Origin: Pseudomonadota bacterium
GTDB lineage: Bacteria; Pseudomonadota; Gammaproteobacteria; Burkholderiales; Burkholderiaceae_E
Assembly: GCA_023388075.1 (NCBI GenBank)
Contig: JAEWGX010000131.1
Location: forward strand, 1-64,000
Direction: 5' to 3'
Length of the DNA: 64,000 nt
In this document: positions 1 through 8,009 of the stretch, one piece after another
Layout: every line of letters begins with the position of its first letter
Position numbering within the stretch: position 1 is the stretch's first letter
Program-made: the position numbers and the translations under genes
The notes under the pieces: generated by a model
Told to the model about the DNA's origin: nothing
The model's input: the letters and a program-made list of their open reading frames with translations, nothing else
The model's database searches: none

Positions 1-132
1 CCAGGAGAGGTGCGCGAACGCGGCGCCGATGAAGCGCCAGACCTCGCCGGCGGCGATGGCCTCGCGCGAGAACTCCAGCCCCTCCAGCAGCACGCGGACA
101 TTCCTCCCGCACGCCCGGCAGGGCGCGCCCAT
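1..132 (-). CDS. Rhomboid/rhombosortase-like protein, N-terminal fragment cut by window edge
   Basis: The minus strand reads open from an ATG at 132 to the window edge. It encodes about 44 residues ending in EFSREAIAAGEVWRFIGAAF followed by AHLSW. The pattern of a small hydrophilic segment, then AIxxGExWR and AHLSW, is how rhomboid-family intramembrane proteases, and rhombosortases in particular, enter their first loop. The serine and histidine of the catalytic dyad would lie off the window. The usual first transmembrane helix is missing before this point, and the same frame meets a stop about 75 bases upstream of the ATG, so the gene may be N-terminally short. The neighbouring protease with a GlyGly-CTERM-like tail supports rhombosortase over a generic rhomboid. 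Assignment rests on a short fragment. Confidence 0.45.
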   Translation of the reverse strand, partial: MGAPCRACGRNVRVLLEGLEFSREAIAAGEVWRFIGAAFAHLSW

Positions 133-256
133 GCGGAAGGTTAGGGCAGTTCGCGGCCGACAGGCGGCAGGATTCCGGGCATGAGCGGGACAAAGTCACA
201 CGAGGCGTCGCACGCGCAGCCCAGACTCGGAGGTCCGCCCGCCAGCCGAGCCCAGA

Positions 257-2350
257 GTGAAACCCAGGATTGCCGCGGCCGTCGGCCTTGTCGCGCTCGC
301 CTGCCTGCAGGCGGCACAGGCAAGGGACGGTGGCCTGACCCAGCGCCTCGTGATCCGCCTTGCCGAGCCGTCGGTGGCGGCCGCAGCGGCCGGCCCGCAG
401 CGCGAACGCGCGCGGATCGACGCGCTGGCGGCACTCGGGGCGCGCACGTCGTTGCGCCTGCAACGGGTGCGCGAGTCGGCCGACGACTGGATGGTGGTGA
501 AGCTGCCGGATGCGGTGAGCATCGACGCGGCCCGCGCGCTAGCGCGCCGGATCGCCGACGATCCGGGCGTCGCCGATGCCGAACCGGACCTGCGCGTCTT
601 CGCGCAGCAGGCATCCGATCCGTATCTCGTATCGCAGTGGGCCCTGGCCGCGCCGCCCGCGGGCAGCCCGGGTGGCATCGACGCACGCGGCGCCTGGGCG
701 ATGTCGACCGGCGCCGGCGCGATCGTCGCGGTCATCGACACGGGCCTCACCGCCCATCCCGATCTCGACGGTGCCTGGCTGCCCGGCTTCGACTTCGTCG
801 GCCCCGACCCGGACGGCAGCTTCGGCACCACCAACGACGGCGACGGACGGGACGCCGATGCATCGGATCCCGGCGACTGGTGCGACGAGGCCGGGGTGAC
901 CACGCCGAGCACCTGGCACGGTACCGCGGTGGCGGGCCTGGTGGCAGCCCGCGCCGGCAACGGCTACGGCATCGCCGGCGTCGCCCCGGCGGCACGCATC
1001 CTTCCCGTGCGCGCGATCGGCCGCTGCGGCGGCTACATGAGCGACGTGATCGACGCGATGCGGTGGGCGGCGGGCCTCGCGGTCGCCGGCGTGCCGACCA
1101 ATCCGTATCCCGCGCGCATTCTCAACCTGTCGCTCGGATCCTCGCCGGGTCCCGCCTGCTCGGCCTACCAGCAGCGCGCGGTCGACGAGGTGGTGGCCGC
1201 GGGCGCGCTGGTGGTGGCCGCCGCGGGCAACGAGGCGACGGGCATTGTCGGCGTGCCGGCCAATTGCGTCGGCGTGGTGGCGGTGGCCGCGCATACCCGC
1301 TACGGCGACCTGGCGGGCTACTCCAACGTCGGCGTCGGCGTCTCGATGACCGCGCCGGGCGGCGTGGGCAGCTCGGTCGAGTTCGCCGTCGTGGCGCCGT
1401 CCAACACGGGTGCCACGGCCGCGGGCGTGCCCGACCCGGGGCGTGGCTTCGCCGGCACCAGCGCGGCCGCACCGCATGTGGCCGGGACGGCGGCGCTGCT
1501 GTGGTCCTACGACCCGTCGCTCACGGCGCTCGAGATCCGCAACGCGCTGGTTGGCTCGGTTCGGCCCTGGCCAGCCGGTACGCGGTGCAGCCTCGCGAGC
1601 CTGGCCGGCCAGTGTGGGGCCGGCATGCTGGACGCGGGTGCCGCGCTGTCGCGGCTCGGCGGTATGGTGGCGCTGGATATCGACGCGCCACGCGGGCCGC
1701 TGCCCGGAGGCACCCGGGTGACGTTGGCCGCGGTGGTCAGGTCCGTCTATGCGCCGGAGCAGCTCGCCTTTCGCTGGAGCCAGACGGGCGGCCCGCCGGT
1801 GCAGCTGCTTCATGCCGATGCGCCGGTGGTCACGCTGGAGCTGCCGCCGCTGCGCGCCGACGTGGGGCTGCGGGCGACGGTCACCGATCCGTCGGGCGGG
1901 GTCACGGTCGCGGACGGCGTCGTGCGGGTCAACAATCCGCCGGTCGCTCAGCAGCCCGGGCCGATCGTCGTGGCGGTCGGCGAGAGCGTCGCCCTGCGGC
2001 TCGAGGCGAGCGATCCGGACGGCGACGCGGTGCGCTTCACGCTGCTCGCCGGTCCGCCCGGGCTCGGCGTCGGCCGCGGCGACGGCCGGCTGTTCTGGAT
2101 CGCCGGAGATGCCGGTGTCTACCCGGTGCGGATCGCGGTCGAGGACGCCTACGGCCTCGCCGGCGCGGAGATCGCCTTTGCGATCCATGTCTCCGACGGA
2201 TCCAGCCTGGCCCCGCCGCTGCGCCCGGCAGGCGCAGGGCGCAACGGGGGTGGCGGCAGCGCCGGCCCGTGGCTCTTCGCGCTGGCCGGATTCGCCGCCG
2301 TGGCGAGCGCCTTCCGGCGCGCTCGCCGGCTGCGGGGACGAGCCGTGTGA
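257..2350 (+). CDS. Secreted S8 (subtilisin-like) serine protease with GlyGly-CTERM-like tail
   Basis: A 697-residue exported serine endopeptidase. It opens with a GTG codon and a signal peptide (about residues 1-22), followed by an inhibitor-type propeptide. The S8 catalytic domain carries all three triad motifs: Asp in VIDTGL, His in WHGTAVAGLVA and Ser in FAGTSAAAPHVAG. AAAGNEATG supplies the oxyanion Asn. After it come one or two immunoglobulin-like modules; DPDGDAVRF is typical of a putative-Ig repeat. The C-terminus has NGGGGSAG, a hydrophobic helix and an Arg-rich end, the architecture of GlyGly-CTERM proteins cleaved by rhombosortase. The divergent fragment at the left edge looks like such a protease. 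A dehydrogenase gene follows 10 bases downstream. Confidence 0.88.
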   Translation: MKPRIAAAVGLVALACLQAAQARDGGLTQRLVIRLAEPSVAAAAAGPQRERARIDALAALGARTSLRLQRVRESADDWMVVKLPDAVSIDAARALARRIADDPGVADAEPDLRVFAQQASDPYLVSQWALAAPPAGSPGGIDARGAWAMSTGAGAIVAVIDTGLTAHPDLDGAWLPGFDFVGPDPDGSFGTTNDGDGRDADASDPGDWCDEAGVTTPSTWHGTAVAGLVAARAGNGYGIAGVAPAARILPVRAIGRCGGYMSDVIDAMRWAAGLAVAGVPTNPYPARILNLSLGSSPGPACSAYQQRAVDEVVAAGALVVAAAGNEATGIVGVPANCVGVVAVAAHTRYGDLAGYSNVGVGVSMTAPGGVGSSVEFAVVAPSNTGATAAGVPDPGRGFAGTSAAAPHVAGTAALLWSYDPSLTALEIRNALVGSVRPWPAGTRCSLASLAGQCGAGMLDAGAALSRLGGMVALDIDAPRGPLPGGTRVTLAAVVRSVYAPEQLAFRWSQTGGPPVQLLHADAPVVTLELPPLRADVGLRATVTDPSGGVTVADGVVRVNNPPVAQQPGPIVVAVGESVALRLEASDPDGDAVRFTLLAGPPGLGVGRGDGRLFWIAGDAGVYPVRIAVEDAYGLAGAEIAFAIHVSDGSSLAPPLRPAGAGRNGGGGSAGPWLFALAGFAAVASAFRRARRLRGRAV

Positions 2351-2360
2351 CAATCGGCTC

Positions 2361-3287
2361 ATGACATCGAATACCGCGCTTTTCTCCGGCATCAACGTGG
2401 TGCGTATCGGTTTCGTCGGGCTCGGGGTCATGGGCGCGCCGATGGCGCGCAATCTCGCCTCGGCCGGGTACCACCTGTGCGTGTTCGATGCCGATCCGGC
2501 CCGTGCGCAGGCTCTTGCGCAGGAGCGCATCGAGGCGGCCAGCGACCTCGGCGAGCTCGCCGCCTGCAGCGACATCGTCATCACGATGTTGCCCAACGGC
2601 GAGGTGGTGAACCAGGTGGTCGCGGGCCCGGAGGGCATCGGCGCGGCGATGCGGCCGGGCACGCTTCTGCTCGATACTTCCTCGTCGGAGCCGTGGCTTA
2701 CCCGACGGTCGGCCGAGATCCTTTCCGCGCGCGACGTGGCGATGGTGGACGCCCCGGTGTCGGGCGCGCAGTGGGGCGCCGAGGCGGCGGACCTGGTGTT
2801 CATGGTGGGTGGCACGGCCGCCGACCTCGATCGCGTGCGACCGCTGCTGCGGGCGATGGGACGATCGGTGCACCACGTCGGCCCGCTTGGCGCGGGCCAT
2901 ACGATGAAGTGCATCAACAACATGATCACCGCGATGACCTTCATCGCCACGGCCGAGGGGCTCGCGATCGGTCGCCGCGCCGGCCTCGACCCGGTGGCGA
3001 TGAACGACGTGCTCAACGAATCGACCGGCGCCTCGTGGCTCACCCGCAACCACTTCGCTCAGCGCGTCTTCAGCCGCACCTTCGACGATCCGTTCAAGCT
3101 CGAGCTGATGGTGAAGGACGTGGGGATCGCCATGGGGCTCGCCCAGGCGCATGGCATGCCGGTGCCGCTTTCGGCCGTCGGGCAGCAGCTCTACCGCGCC
3201 GCCGAGCGGGCCGCCGGCCCGGGCAGCAGCGTGAGCGAGATGGTGCGGTGGATCGAGCAGCTCACCGGCACCGAGCTCTCGCCGTAG
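2361..3287 (+). CDS. NAD-binding beta-hydroxyacid dehydrogenase (3-hydroxyisobutyrate dehydrogenase family)
   Basis: 308 residues, the usual length for the family. The N-terminal Rossmann motif GFVGLGVMGAPMARNLASAG is the signature for NAD(P)-dependent beta-hydroxyacid dehydrogenases. DAPVSGAQWGAE matches the substrate-binding loop, and the conserved catalytic Lys lies in GHTMKCINNM. Members oxidise 3-hydroxyisobutyrate, tartronate semialdehyde or related short hydroxyacids; the substrate cannot be fixed from sequence. The ATG lies 10 bases after the protease stop with no clear ribosome site. A GTG near 2399, just before the Rossmann strand, is a less likely start. It precedes a phosphonate-type ABC importer by 81 bases, but a shared role is not shown. 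Confidence 0.88.
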   Translation: MTSNTALFSGINVVRIGFVGLGVMGAPMARNLASAGYHLCVFDADPARAQALAQERIEAASDLGELAACSDIVITMLPNGEVVNQVVAGPEGIGAAMRPGTLLLDTSSSEPWLTRRSAEILSARDVAMVDAPVSGAQWGAEAADLVFMVGGTAADLDRVRPLLRAMGRSVHHVGPLGAGHTMKCINNMITAMTFIATAEGLAIGRRAGLDPVAMNDVLNESTGASWLTRNHFAQRVFSRTFDDPFKLELMVKDVGIAMGLAQAHGMPVPLSAVGQQLYRAAERAAGPGSSVSEMVRWIEQLTGTELSP

Positions 3288-3368
3288 CGCGCAGTTCCGG
3301 TGATATCCCGGGTGAAGCCGGCGGCCTGACCTGGGGTAGACTGCGCCGTTCCCATCCGCTCCCCCACG

Positions 3369-4502
3369 ATGGCCGCGATCACGCTCTCAGGACTGACCAT
3401 CGGCTTCGGTGACACCACGGTCATCGAGGGGCTCGACCTCCAGGTGGACCAGGGGCGCTTCTTCACGCTGCTCGGCCCCAGCGGCTGCGGCAAGACCACG
3501 CTCCTGCGGGCGATCGCCGGCTTCAACCGGTTGCGCGCCGGCACGATCCACTTCGACCGGCAGGACATGACGCAGGTCCCCACCCACCGTCGCGACATCG
3601 GGATGGTGTTCCAGGACTATGCCCTCTTTCCGGACAAGACCGTCTTCGACAACGTCGCGTTCGGCCTGCGGGCGCGCGGCGTGCGCGAGCCGGAGATCCG
3701 GACGCGCGTGGCGCGGTACCTGGATCGGGTCGGGCTCGCCGCCCTCGCCGACCGCCATCCGGCGCTGATGAGCGGCGGCCAGCGCCAGCGGGTGGCGCTC
3801 GCCCGCGCGCTGGTCATCCAGCCCCAGGTCCTGCTGATGGACGAACCGCTGTCGAACCTCGACGCCAAGCTGCGGCTGCAGATGCGCGACGTGATACTGG
3901 ATCTGCAGCGCGAGGCGGGCATCACCACCGTGTTCGTGACCCACGACCAGGAGGAGGCCCTCGCCATGTCCGACGCGATCGCGGTGATGAACCGCGGCCG
4001 CATCGAGCAGCTCGGCACGCCGGCCGAGCTGTACGGCAGGCCGAGATCGGCCTTCGTCGCCGATTTCATCGGCTCGGCCAACGTGCTGCCGGTGACGGTC
4101 GGTGCCGTCGACGAGGCGGCCGGTGCGCCGGAGCCGCATCCGCCCGGCGATTCCGTGCGCTGCCGGCTGGCAGGCCATCCCCTGGTCGCAAGGCTGCGGG
4201 AGGCTGCTCCGGCACGGGACGCCATGCTGGTGGCACGGCCCGAGGACATCGCGATCCGGCCGAGCGCGGACGGGACCGGGACCCTCGTGCCCGCGCGCAT
4301 CCTGCGCATGCAGTACCTCGGCTTCAAGACCAGCTACAAGGCCGCCATCCAGCCGCTCGGCCGCTCGAGCGCCGAGGACGGCGCGGACTGGCCGGTGGTC
4401 ACGATCGACGCGTACGCGGGCAGCGAGCACGAGCCGGTCGCGCCCGGGGCGGCGGTGTACCTCGCCTTCTCCCGGGACTGCGCGATCGTCCCCGGGGATT
4501 GA
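3369..4502 (+). CDS. ABC importer ATPase, 2-aminoethylphosphonate type (PhnT2-like)
   Basis: 377-residue ATPase of the PotA/FbpC/PhnT group. It has Walker A GPSGCGKTTLLRAIAG, the Q-loop in MVFQDYALFP, signature MSGGQRQRVALARAL and Walker B VLLMDEPLSNLDA. The C-terminal 130 residues form a TOBE-like regulatory domain. It energises the two-domain permease directly downstream (34 bases away) and pairs with the binding protein at 6239. Gene order ATPase, long fused permease, binding protein matches the second type of 2-aminoethylphosphonate importer. Iron(III) or polyamine import is the main alternative, since the ATPase alone does not separate them. No strong ribosome site precedes the ATG. Confidence 0.82.
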   Translation: MAAITLSGLTIGFGDTTVIEGLDLQVDQGRFFTLLGPSGCGKTTLLRAIAGFNRLRAGTIHFDRQDMTQVPTHRRDIGMVFQDYALFPDKTVFDNVAFGLRARGVREPEIRTRVARYLDRVGLAALADRHPALMSGGQRQRVALARALVIQPQVLLMDEPLSNLDAKLRLQMRDVILDLQREAGITTVFVTHDQEEALAMSDAIAVMNRGRIEQLGTPAELYGRPRSAFVADFIGSANVLPVTVGAVDEAAGAPEPHPPGDSVRCRLAGHPLVARLREAAPARDAMLVARPEDIAIRPSADGTGTLVPARILRMQYLGFKTSYKAAIQPLGRSSAEDGADWPVVTIDAYAGSEHEPVAPGAAVYLAFSRDCAIVPGD

Positions 4503-4535
4503 CGAGCCGCCCCGGACGACTTCGCCCTCGCCACC

Positions 4536-6185
4536 ATGCACGTCCGCTTCCTGCCCTGGGGCCTCATCACGCTGGTGTGCCTCGGCGTCCTCTGCCTCTT
4601 CGTCCTCTATCCCCTGGCCACGCTGACGCTGAACAGCTTCCGGACCCCCGGCGCCGAGGGCTTCGGCCTCGACGGCTTCCGCGCCTTCTTCGCCTCCGCC
4701 GAGTACCTGGCGGCACTGCGCAACACCATCGTGCTCGGCTTCGTCGTCACGGTGCTCGCCGGCATGGTCGGAGTGCCGTTCGCCTACGCGGTCGCGCGCT
4801 TCGACTTCCCGCTCAAGAACCTGGTGGCGATCCTCCCGCTGTCCACCATCATCATCCCCGAGATCATCTCCGCCCAGTCGTGGCTGCTGGTCCTGGGCAA
4901 CAACGGCCTGCTCACCAACTTCCTCTACGACTTCGGCATCGAGCTGCCGAGCTTCTACGGCTGGGGCGGCCTCATCATCGTGATGACGCTGACCTACTAC
5001 ACCTACATCTACTTCGGGGTGCTCGCCGCCTTGCGCGGCTTCGACGGTCAGCTCGAGGAGGCGGCGCTCAGCCTGGGAGCGAGCCCGCTCGCGGCCAAGG
5101 TCAAGGTGCTGCTTCCGACGGTGGTGCCCGCCATCCTGGTCAACGCGCTGGTGGTGTTCACGCTGGTCGTCGGCAACTTCGCGCTCGCCACCATGCTGGG
5201 GCACGGCGTGCCGCTGATGTCGGTCGTCACCTACGGGACCTTCGTGAGCGAGATGGGCGGCGATCCGACGATGCAGAGCACGCTGTCGGTCATCTCGATC
5301 CTGCTCGTCGGTTTCGTCCTCTTCCTGCAGAAGCGGGTGGTGGAGCGCAAGCTGGTCCACATGGCCCAGGGCAGGGCGCCGGTGCCGCGGCGCGTGAGCG
5401 GCCGGGCTGCGCTCGGGCTCGGTGCCGGCGTGGGCACCCTGCTGGCCCTCTCGCTGCTGCCGCTCGTGGCCGTGTTCATCGGCGCCTTCACCCGCAGCCG
5501 CGGACCGGTGATGCAATGGGGCCAGTTCTCACTCGGCAGCCTCGAGCGCGCCTGGCTCAACGCACCGGAGCCGGTGCTCAACTCCTTCAAGTTCGCCTCG
5601 ATGGCCACGGTGATCGGCGTCGTATTCGCGGTCACGGTCAGCTACCTCATCGTCAAGAAGCGCAGCTGGCTCAGCCAGGCGCTCGACTACGTGGTGGTGC
5701 TTCCGCTCGCCATCTCGGGAACGGTGCTGGGCATCGCCATCGTGCAGACGTTCAACAGCGGCTGGCTGGTGCTCACCGGGGGGAGCGCCATCATGGTGCT
5801 CCTCTACGTGGTGCGGCGGGCGCCGTTCTCCGTGCGCAACGCCTCCTCGATGCTCTTCAACATCCCGGATTCGCTGGAGGAGGCGTCGATCAGCCTCGGG
5901 GTGTCGCCGCTGGCGACCTTCTTCAAGGTCGTGCTGCCGGTGATGAGGGCCTCGGTGGTGGCGGCCGCTATCATGATGTGGGTCACGAGCATCGCCGAGC
6001 TCTCCGGATCGATCGTCGTCTATGGCGGCGGTCTCGAGACCATGCCGATCAAGATCTTCCGCCTGGTGGACACCGGCCACATGGGCCTCGCTTCGGCCTA
6101 CGGCGCGACGCTGGTCGGTATGATCCTGGTGCCGGTGCTGCTGGCGGTGAAGGTGTTCAAGGTCGAGTTGTTCTCCGGGAAGTAG
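4536..6185 (+). CDS. ABC importer permease, two fused membrane domains (PhnU2-like)
   Basis: 549 residues with roughly a dozen membrane helices in two halves. Each half carries an EAA loop that contacts the ATPase: QLEEAALSLGASPLAAKVKV near residue 175 and LEEASISLGVSPLATFFKV near residue 450. A fused duplicate of about 550 residues is shared by iron (FbpB-type) and putative 2-aminoethylphosphonate permeases; the length fits the latter. It lies between its ATPase (34-base gap) and its binding protein (53-base gap) in one apparent operon. Substrate remains inferred, because no phosphonate catabolic gene occurs in the window. Confidence 0.82.
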   Translation: MHVRFLPWGLITLVCLGVLCLFVLYPLATLTLNSFRTPGAEGFGLDGFRAFFASAEYLAALRNTIVLGFVVTVLAGMVGVPFAYAVARFDFPLKNLVAILPLSTIIIPEIISAQSWLLVLGNNGLLTNFLYDFGIELPSFYGWGGLIIVMTLTYYTYIYFGVLAALRGFDGQLEEAALSLGASPLAAKVKVLLPTVVPAILVNALVVFTLVVGNFALATMLGHGVPLMSVVTYGTFVSEMGGDPTMQSTLSVISILLVGFVLFLQKRVVERKLVHMAQGRAPVPRRVSGRAALGLGAGVGTLLALSLLPLVAVFIGAFTRSRGPVMQWGQFSLGSLERAWLNAPEPVLNSFKFASMATVIGVVFAVTVSYLIVKKRSWLSQALDYVVVLPLAISGTVLGIAIVQTFNSGWLVLTGGSAIMVLLYVVRRAPFSVRNASSMLFNIPDSLEEASISLGVSPLATFFKVVLPVMRASVVAAAIMMWVTSIAELSGSIVVYGGGLETMPIKIFRLVDTGHMGLASAYGATLVGMILVPVLLAVKVFKVELFSGK

Positions 6186-6238
6186 GGTCCCCTGTCGCGC
6201 CGGCCGGGGCGGGTCTTGTCATTCACTGAGGAACTGCG

Positions 6239-7225
6239 ATGAAGAAGCATCTCGTTTCGTTGACGCTGGCCGCCGGCATGCTCGGCTCGTCCGGCGCGGT
6301 CTGCGCGCAGAACGCCGTCATGTACACCTCCAACAATCCCGCCACCATCGAGACGGCGCTGGGCGCGCTCTCGAAGACGGCTCCCGGCCTGAAAGTGTCG
6401 CAGGTCGCGGGCGGCACCGGCGTGCTGATGAAGCGCATCCAGGCCGAAGCCCAGAACCCGCAGAGCGACATCATCTGGGGCGCCGGATTCAGCACGCTCG
6501 CGGTCTACCAGGACCTGTTCGAGCCCTACGAGTCGCTGCAGGCGGCCAACATTCCTGCGGACATGCGCGACAGCGGCAACCGCTGGGCGGCGAGCAACAT
6601 CCACGTGATGGTCGTGATGAGCAATACCCGGCGGCTGAAGGACCTGCCGGTGCCTGCCCGGTGGGAGGACCTGTTCGATCCCCGGTACAAGGGGCTGGTC
6701 GCGATGGGCGATCCGTCCAAGTCGGGCTCGACCTACTTCCAGGTGTACGGCCTCTATCGCATGTTCGGCGCGGAAGGGCTGGAGAAGCTCGCGCGCAACG
6801 CGGTGGTCCTCGCGAGCAGCGGACAGGTCTACAAGGGGGTCGGCAGCGGCGAGTACCCGCTCTCCATCACGATGGAGTACTCCGCCTACGAATATGTCGC
6901 GGGCGGCCAGAAGGAGATCAGGCTCACCTACCCGGCCGAGGGAACGTTCCTGCAGCCGGAGGGCATGGCCCTGGTGAAGGGCGCGCGCAACGGCGCGGCC
7001 GCCAAGGTGCTGTACGACGCGCTGCTGTCGCGCGAGGTCCAGGAGGCGGTGCTCAAGGAGAACTTCCGCCGTCCTTCGCGGGCCGACATCCCGGTCTCCA
7101 AGCTCACCGACCTGCCGGAGCTCTCGCAGATCAAGGTGTTCCCGATCGACCAGGCCGAGGCCGCCCGGGACTACGACAAGGTCATCGCCATCTGGAACGA
7201 GGCGCTCGCCAAGGCGAAGCGCTGA
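6239..7225 (+). CDS. Periplasmic solute-binding protein of the 2-aminoethylphosphonate/iron(III) class
   Basis: 328 residues with a signal peptide ending near VCAQ|NA (residue 22). The mature start (VMYTSNNPATIETALGALSK) and DIIWGAGFSTLAVYQ resemble the class of extracellular binding proteins used for ferric iron and 2-aminoethylphosphonate. The conserved iron-binding tyrosine pair is not evident to me, which favours the phosphonate-type subgroup. GAGGAA sits 8 bases before the ATG, the best ribosome site in this operon, as expected for the most abundant component. It is the last gene of the ATPase-permease-binding protein operon and is followed by a strong hairpin at 7238. Confidence 0.8.
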   Translation: MKKHLVSLTLAAGMLGSSGAVCAQNAVMYTSNNPATIETALGALSKTAPGLKVSQVAGGTGVLMKRIQAEAQNPQSDIIWGAGFSTLAVYQDLFEPYESLQAANIPADMRDSGNRWAASNIHVMVVMSNTRRLKDLPVPARWEDLFDPRYKGLVAMGDPSKSGSTYFQVYGLYRMFGAEGLEKLARNAVVLASSGQVYKGVGSGEYPLSITMEYSAYEYVAGGQKEIRLTYPAEGTFLQPEGMALVKGARNGAAAKVLYDALLSREVQEAVLKENFRRPSRADIPVSKLTDLPELSQIKVFPIDQAEAARDYDKVIAIWNEALAKAKR

Positions 7226-7237
7226 AGAAGAAAGAAA

Positions 7238-7262
7238 CCCGGTCCGGAGCATCCGGACCGGG
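7238..7262. terminator. Perfect 10-bp hairpin between converging genes
   Basis: CCCGGTCCGG and CCGGACCGGG form a perfect stem around the loop AGCAT. On the plus strand no T run follows, but on the minus strand the hairpin is followed by TTTCTTTCTTCTTC, so it suits termination of the leftward sortase operon and may act in both directions. Confidence 0.65.
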
Positions 7263-7295
7263 CCAACCAACGAGAGACCCAGGAGACATCGGAGA

Positions 7296-7342
7296 GGAGC
7301 GACGCTTGCGGCGTCCTCCCTGAGTCGCGCCGATGGCGCGAC
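7296..7342. terminator. Two further hairpins before the sortase stop
   Basis: GACGC/GCGTC (7301-7315), extended by GGAG/CTCC, is followed by a perfect 8-bp stem GTCGCGCC-GAT-GGCGCGAC (7324-7342). They sit just past the sortase stop and probably add to bidirectional termination. Neither has its own T tract. Confidence 0.4.
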
Positions 7343-7346
7343 CGGT

Positions 7347-8009
7347 TCAATCGATCGACGCGAGGTCGGAGCGGGGGCCGCTGCCGGCGATGCGGCCGGC
7401 GTGCACCACGTAGCGCAGCGGGCCGCCCGGCTGCACCGCGTCGAACGGCCAGCAGGTGACCAGCGTCAGCTCGTCCCGCCCGCGCTGCCCTGTCACCGAC
7501 AGGTCGTGCTCGTCCACCACGTCGAGCGCGTCCACCCGGTAGTCGACCATCCGGCCGTCGACGCCCTCGACCCGCACCACGTCGCCGACCGTCACGTGCC
7601 TCAGCACGGCGAAATGGGTGTCTCGATGCGCGCTGATCACGCTGTTGCCGGCGGCGGCCGGCCTCGCGCTGCCGGCACGCAGGCCAGGGCCGAAGGCGAG
7701 CGTGCGACCGGTGTCGCCATCCAGGACGATCATCGAGCGACGCTGCCGCACGAACTCGATACGCCCGACCGGCACGGTGTCCGCCCAGGACCAGGGCCGC
7801 TGCGTCGGTTCGCCGCTCGCGCGGTTGTCCTGCCAGGCCTGCTCGATGAGGTGCTGGGCGAGCAGCGCCTTCGCCTGGATATAGCCGGCGTTCGCGAGCA
7901 ACCCGACTCCGATGGCCACCGTGAACAGGCCGGCAATCGTCCTGGCGCCCGGCGTCCGGCGCTGCAACGCCCCGGCAGGCCCGGCGGCCGAGATGCCCGC
8001 GCGGCTCAC
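7347..8009 (-). CDS. Proteobacterial dedicated (class GN) sortase
   Basis: 220-residue transpeptidase of the Gram-negative sortase type. An N-terminal helix (GLFTVAIGVGLLANAGYI) anchors it in the inner membrane. The catalytic His is in ISAHRDTHF, the Cys in LTLVTCWPF and the Arg in PLRYVV, all spaced as in sortases. The GTG start at 8009 overlaps the stop of the upstream target gene (GTGA), so the two are translationally coupled. Families of this kind normally serve one neighbouring substrate, here the VIT/VWA protein. Termination is likely at the hairpins at 7238-7342. Confidence 0.9.
   Translation of the reverse strand: MSRAGISAAGPAGALQRRTPGARTIAGLFTVAIGVGLLANAGYIQAKALLAQHLIEQAWQDNRASGEPTQRPWSWADTVPVGRIEFVRQRRSMIVLDGDTGRTLAFGPGLRAGSARPAAAGNSVISAHRDTHFAVLRHVTVGDVVRVEGVDGRMVDYRVDALDVVDEHDLSVTGQRGRDELTLVTCWPFDAVQPGGPLRYVVHAGRIAGSGPRSDLASID

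Noticed and set aside
181..2364. A plus-strand open frame in another phase over the S8 protease
   Set aside because: Arg/Gly-rich composition and no motif, while the overlapping phase has a full catalytic triad.
3387..5516. A long minus-strand open frame opposite the ABC ATPase and permease genes
   Set aside because: Low-complexity His/Arg/Glu text without domains; it mirrors two well-supported genes.
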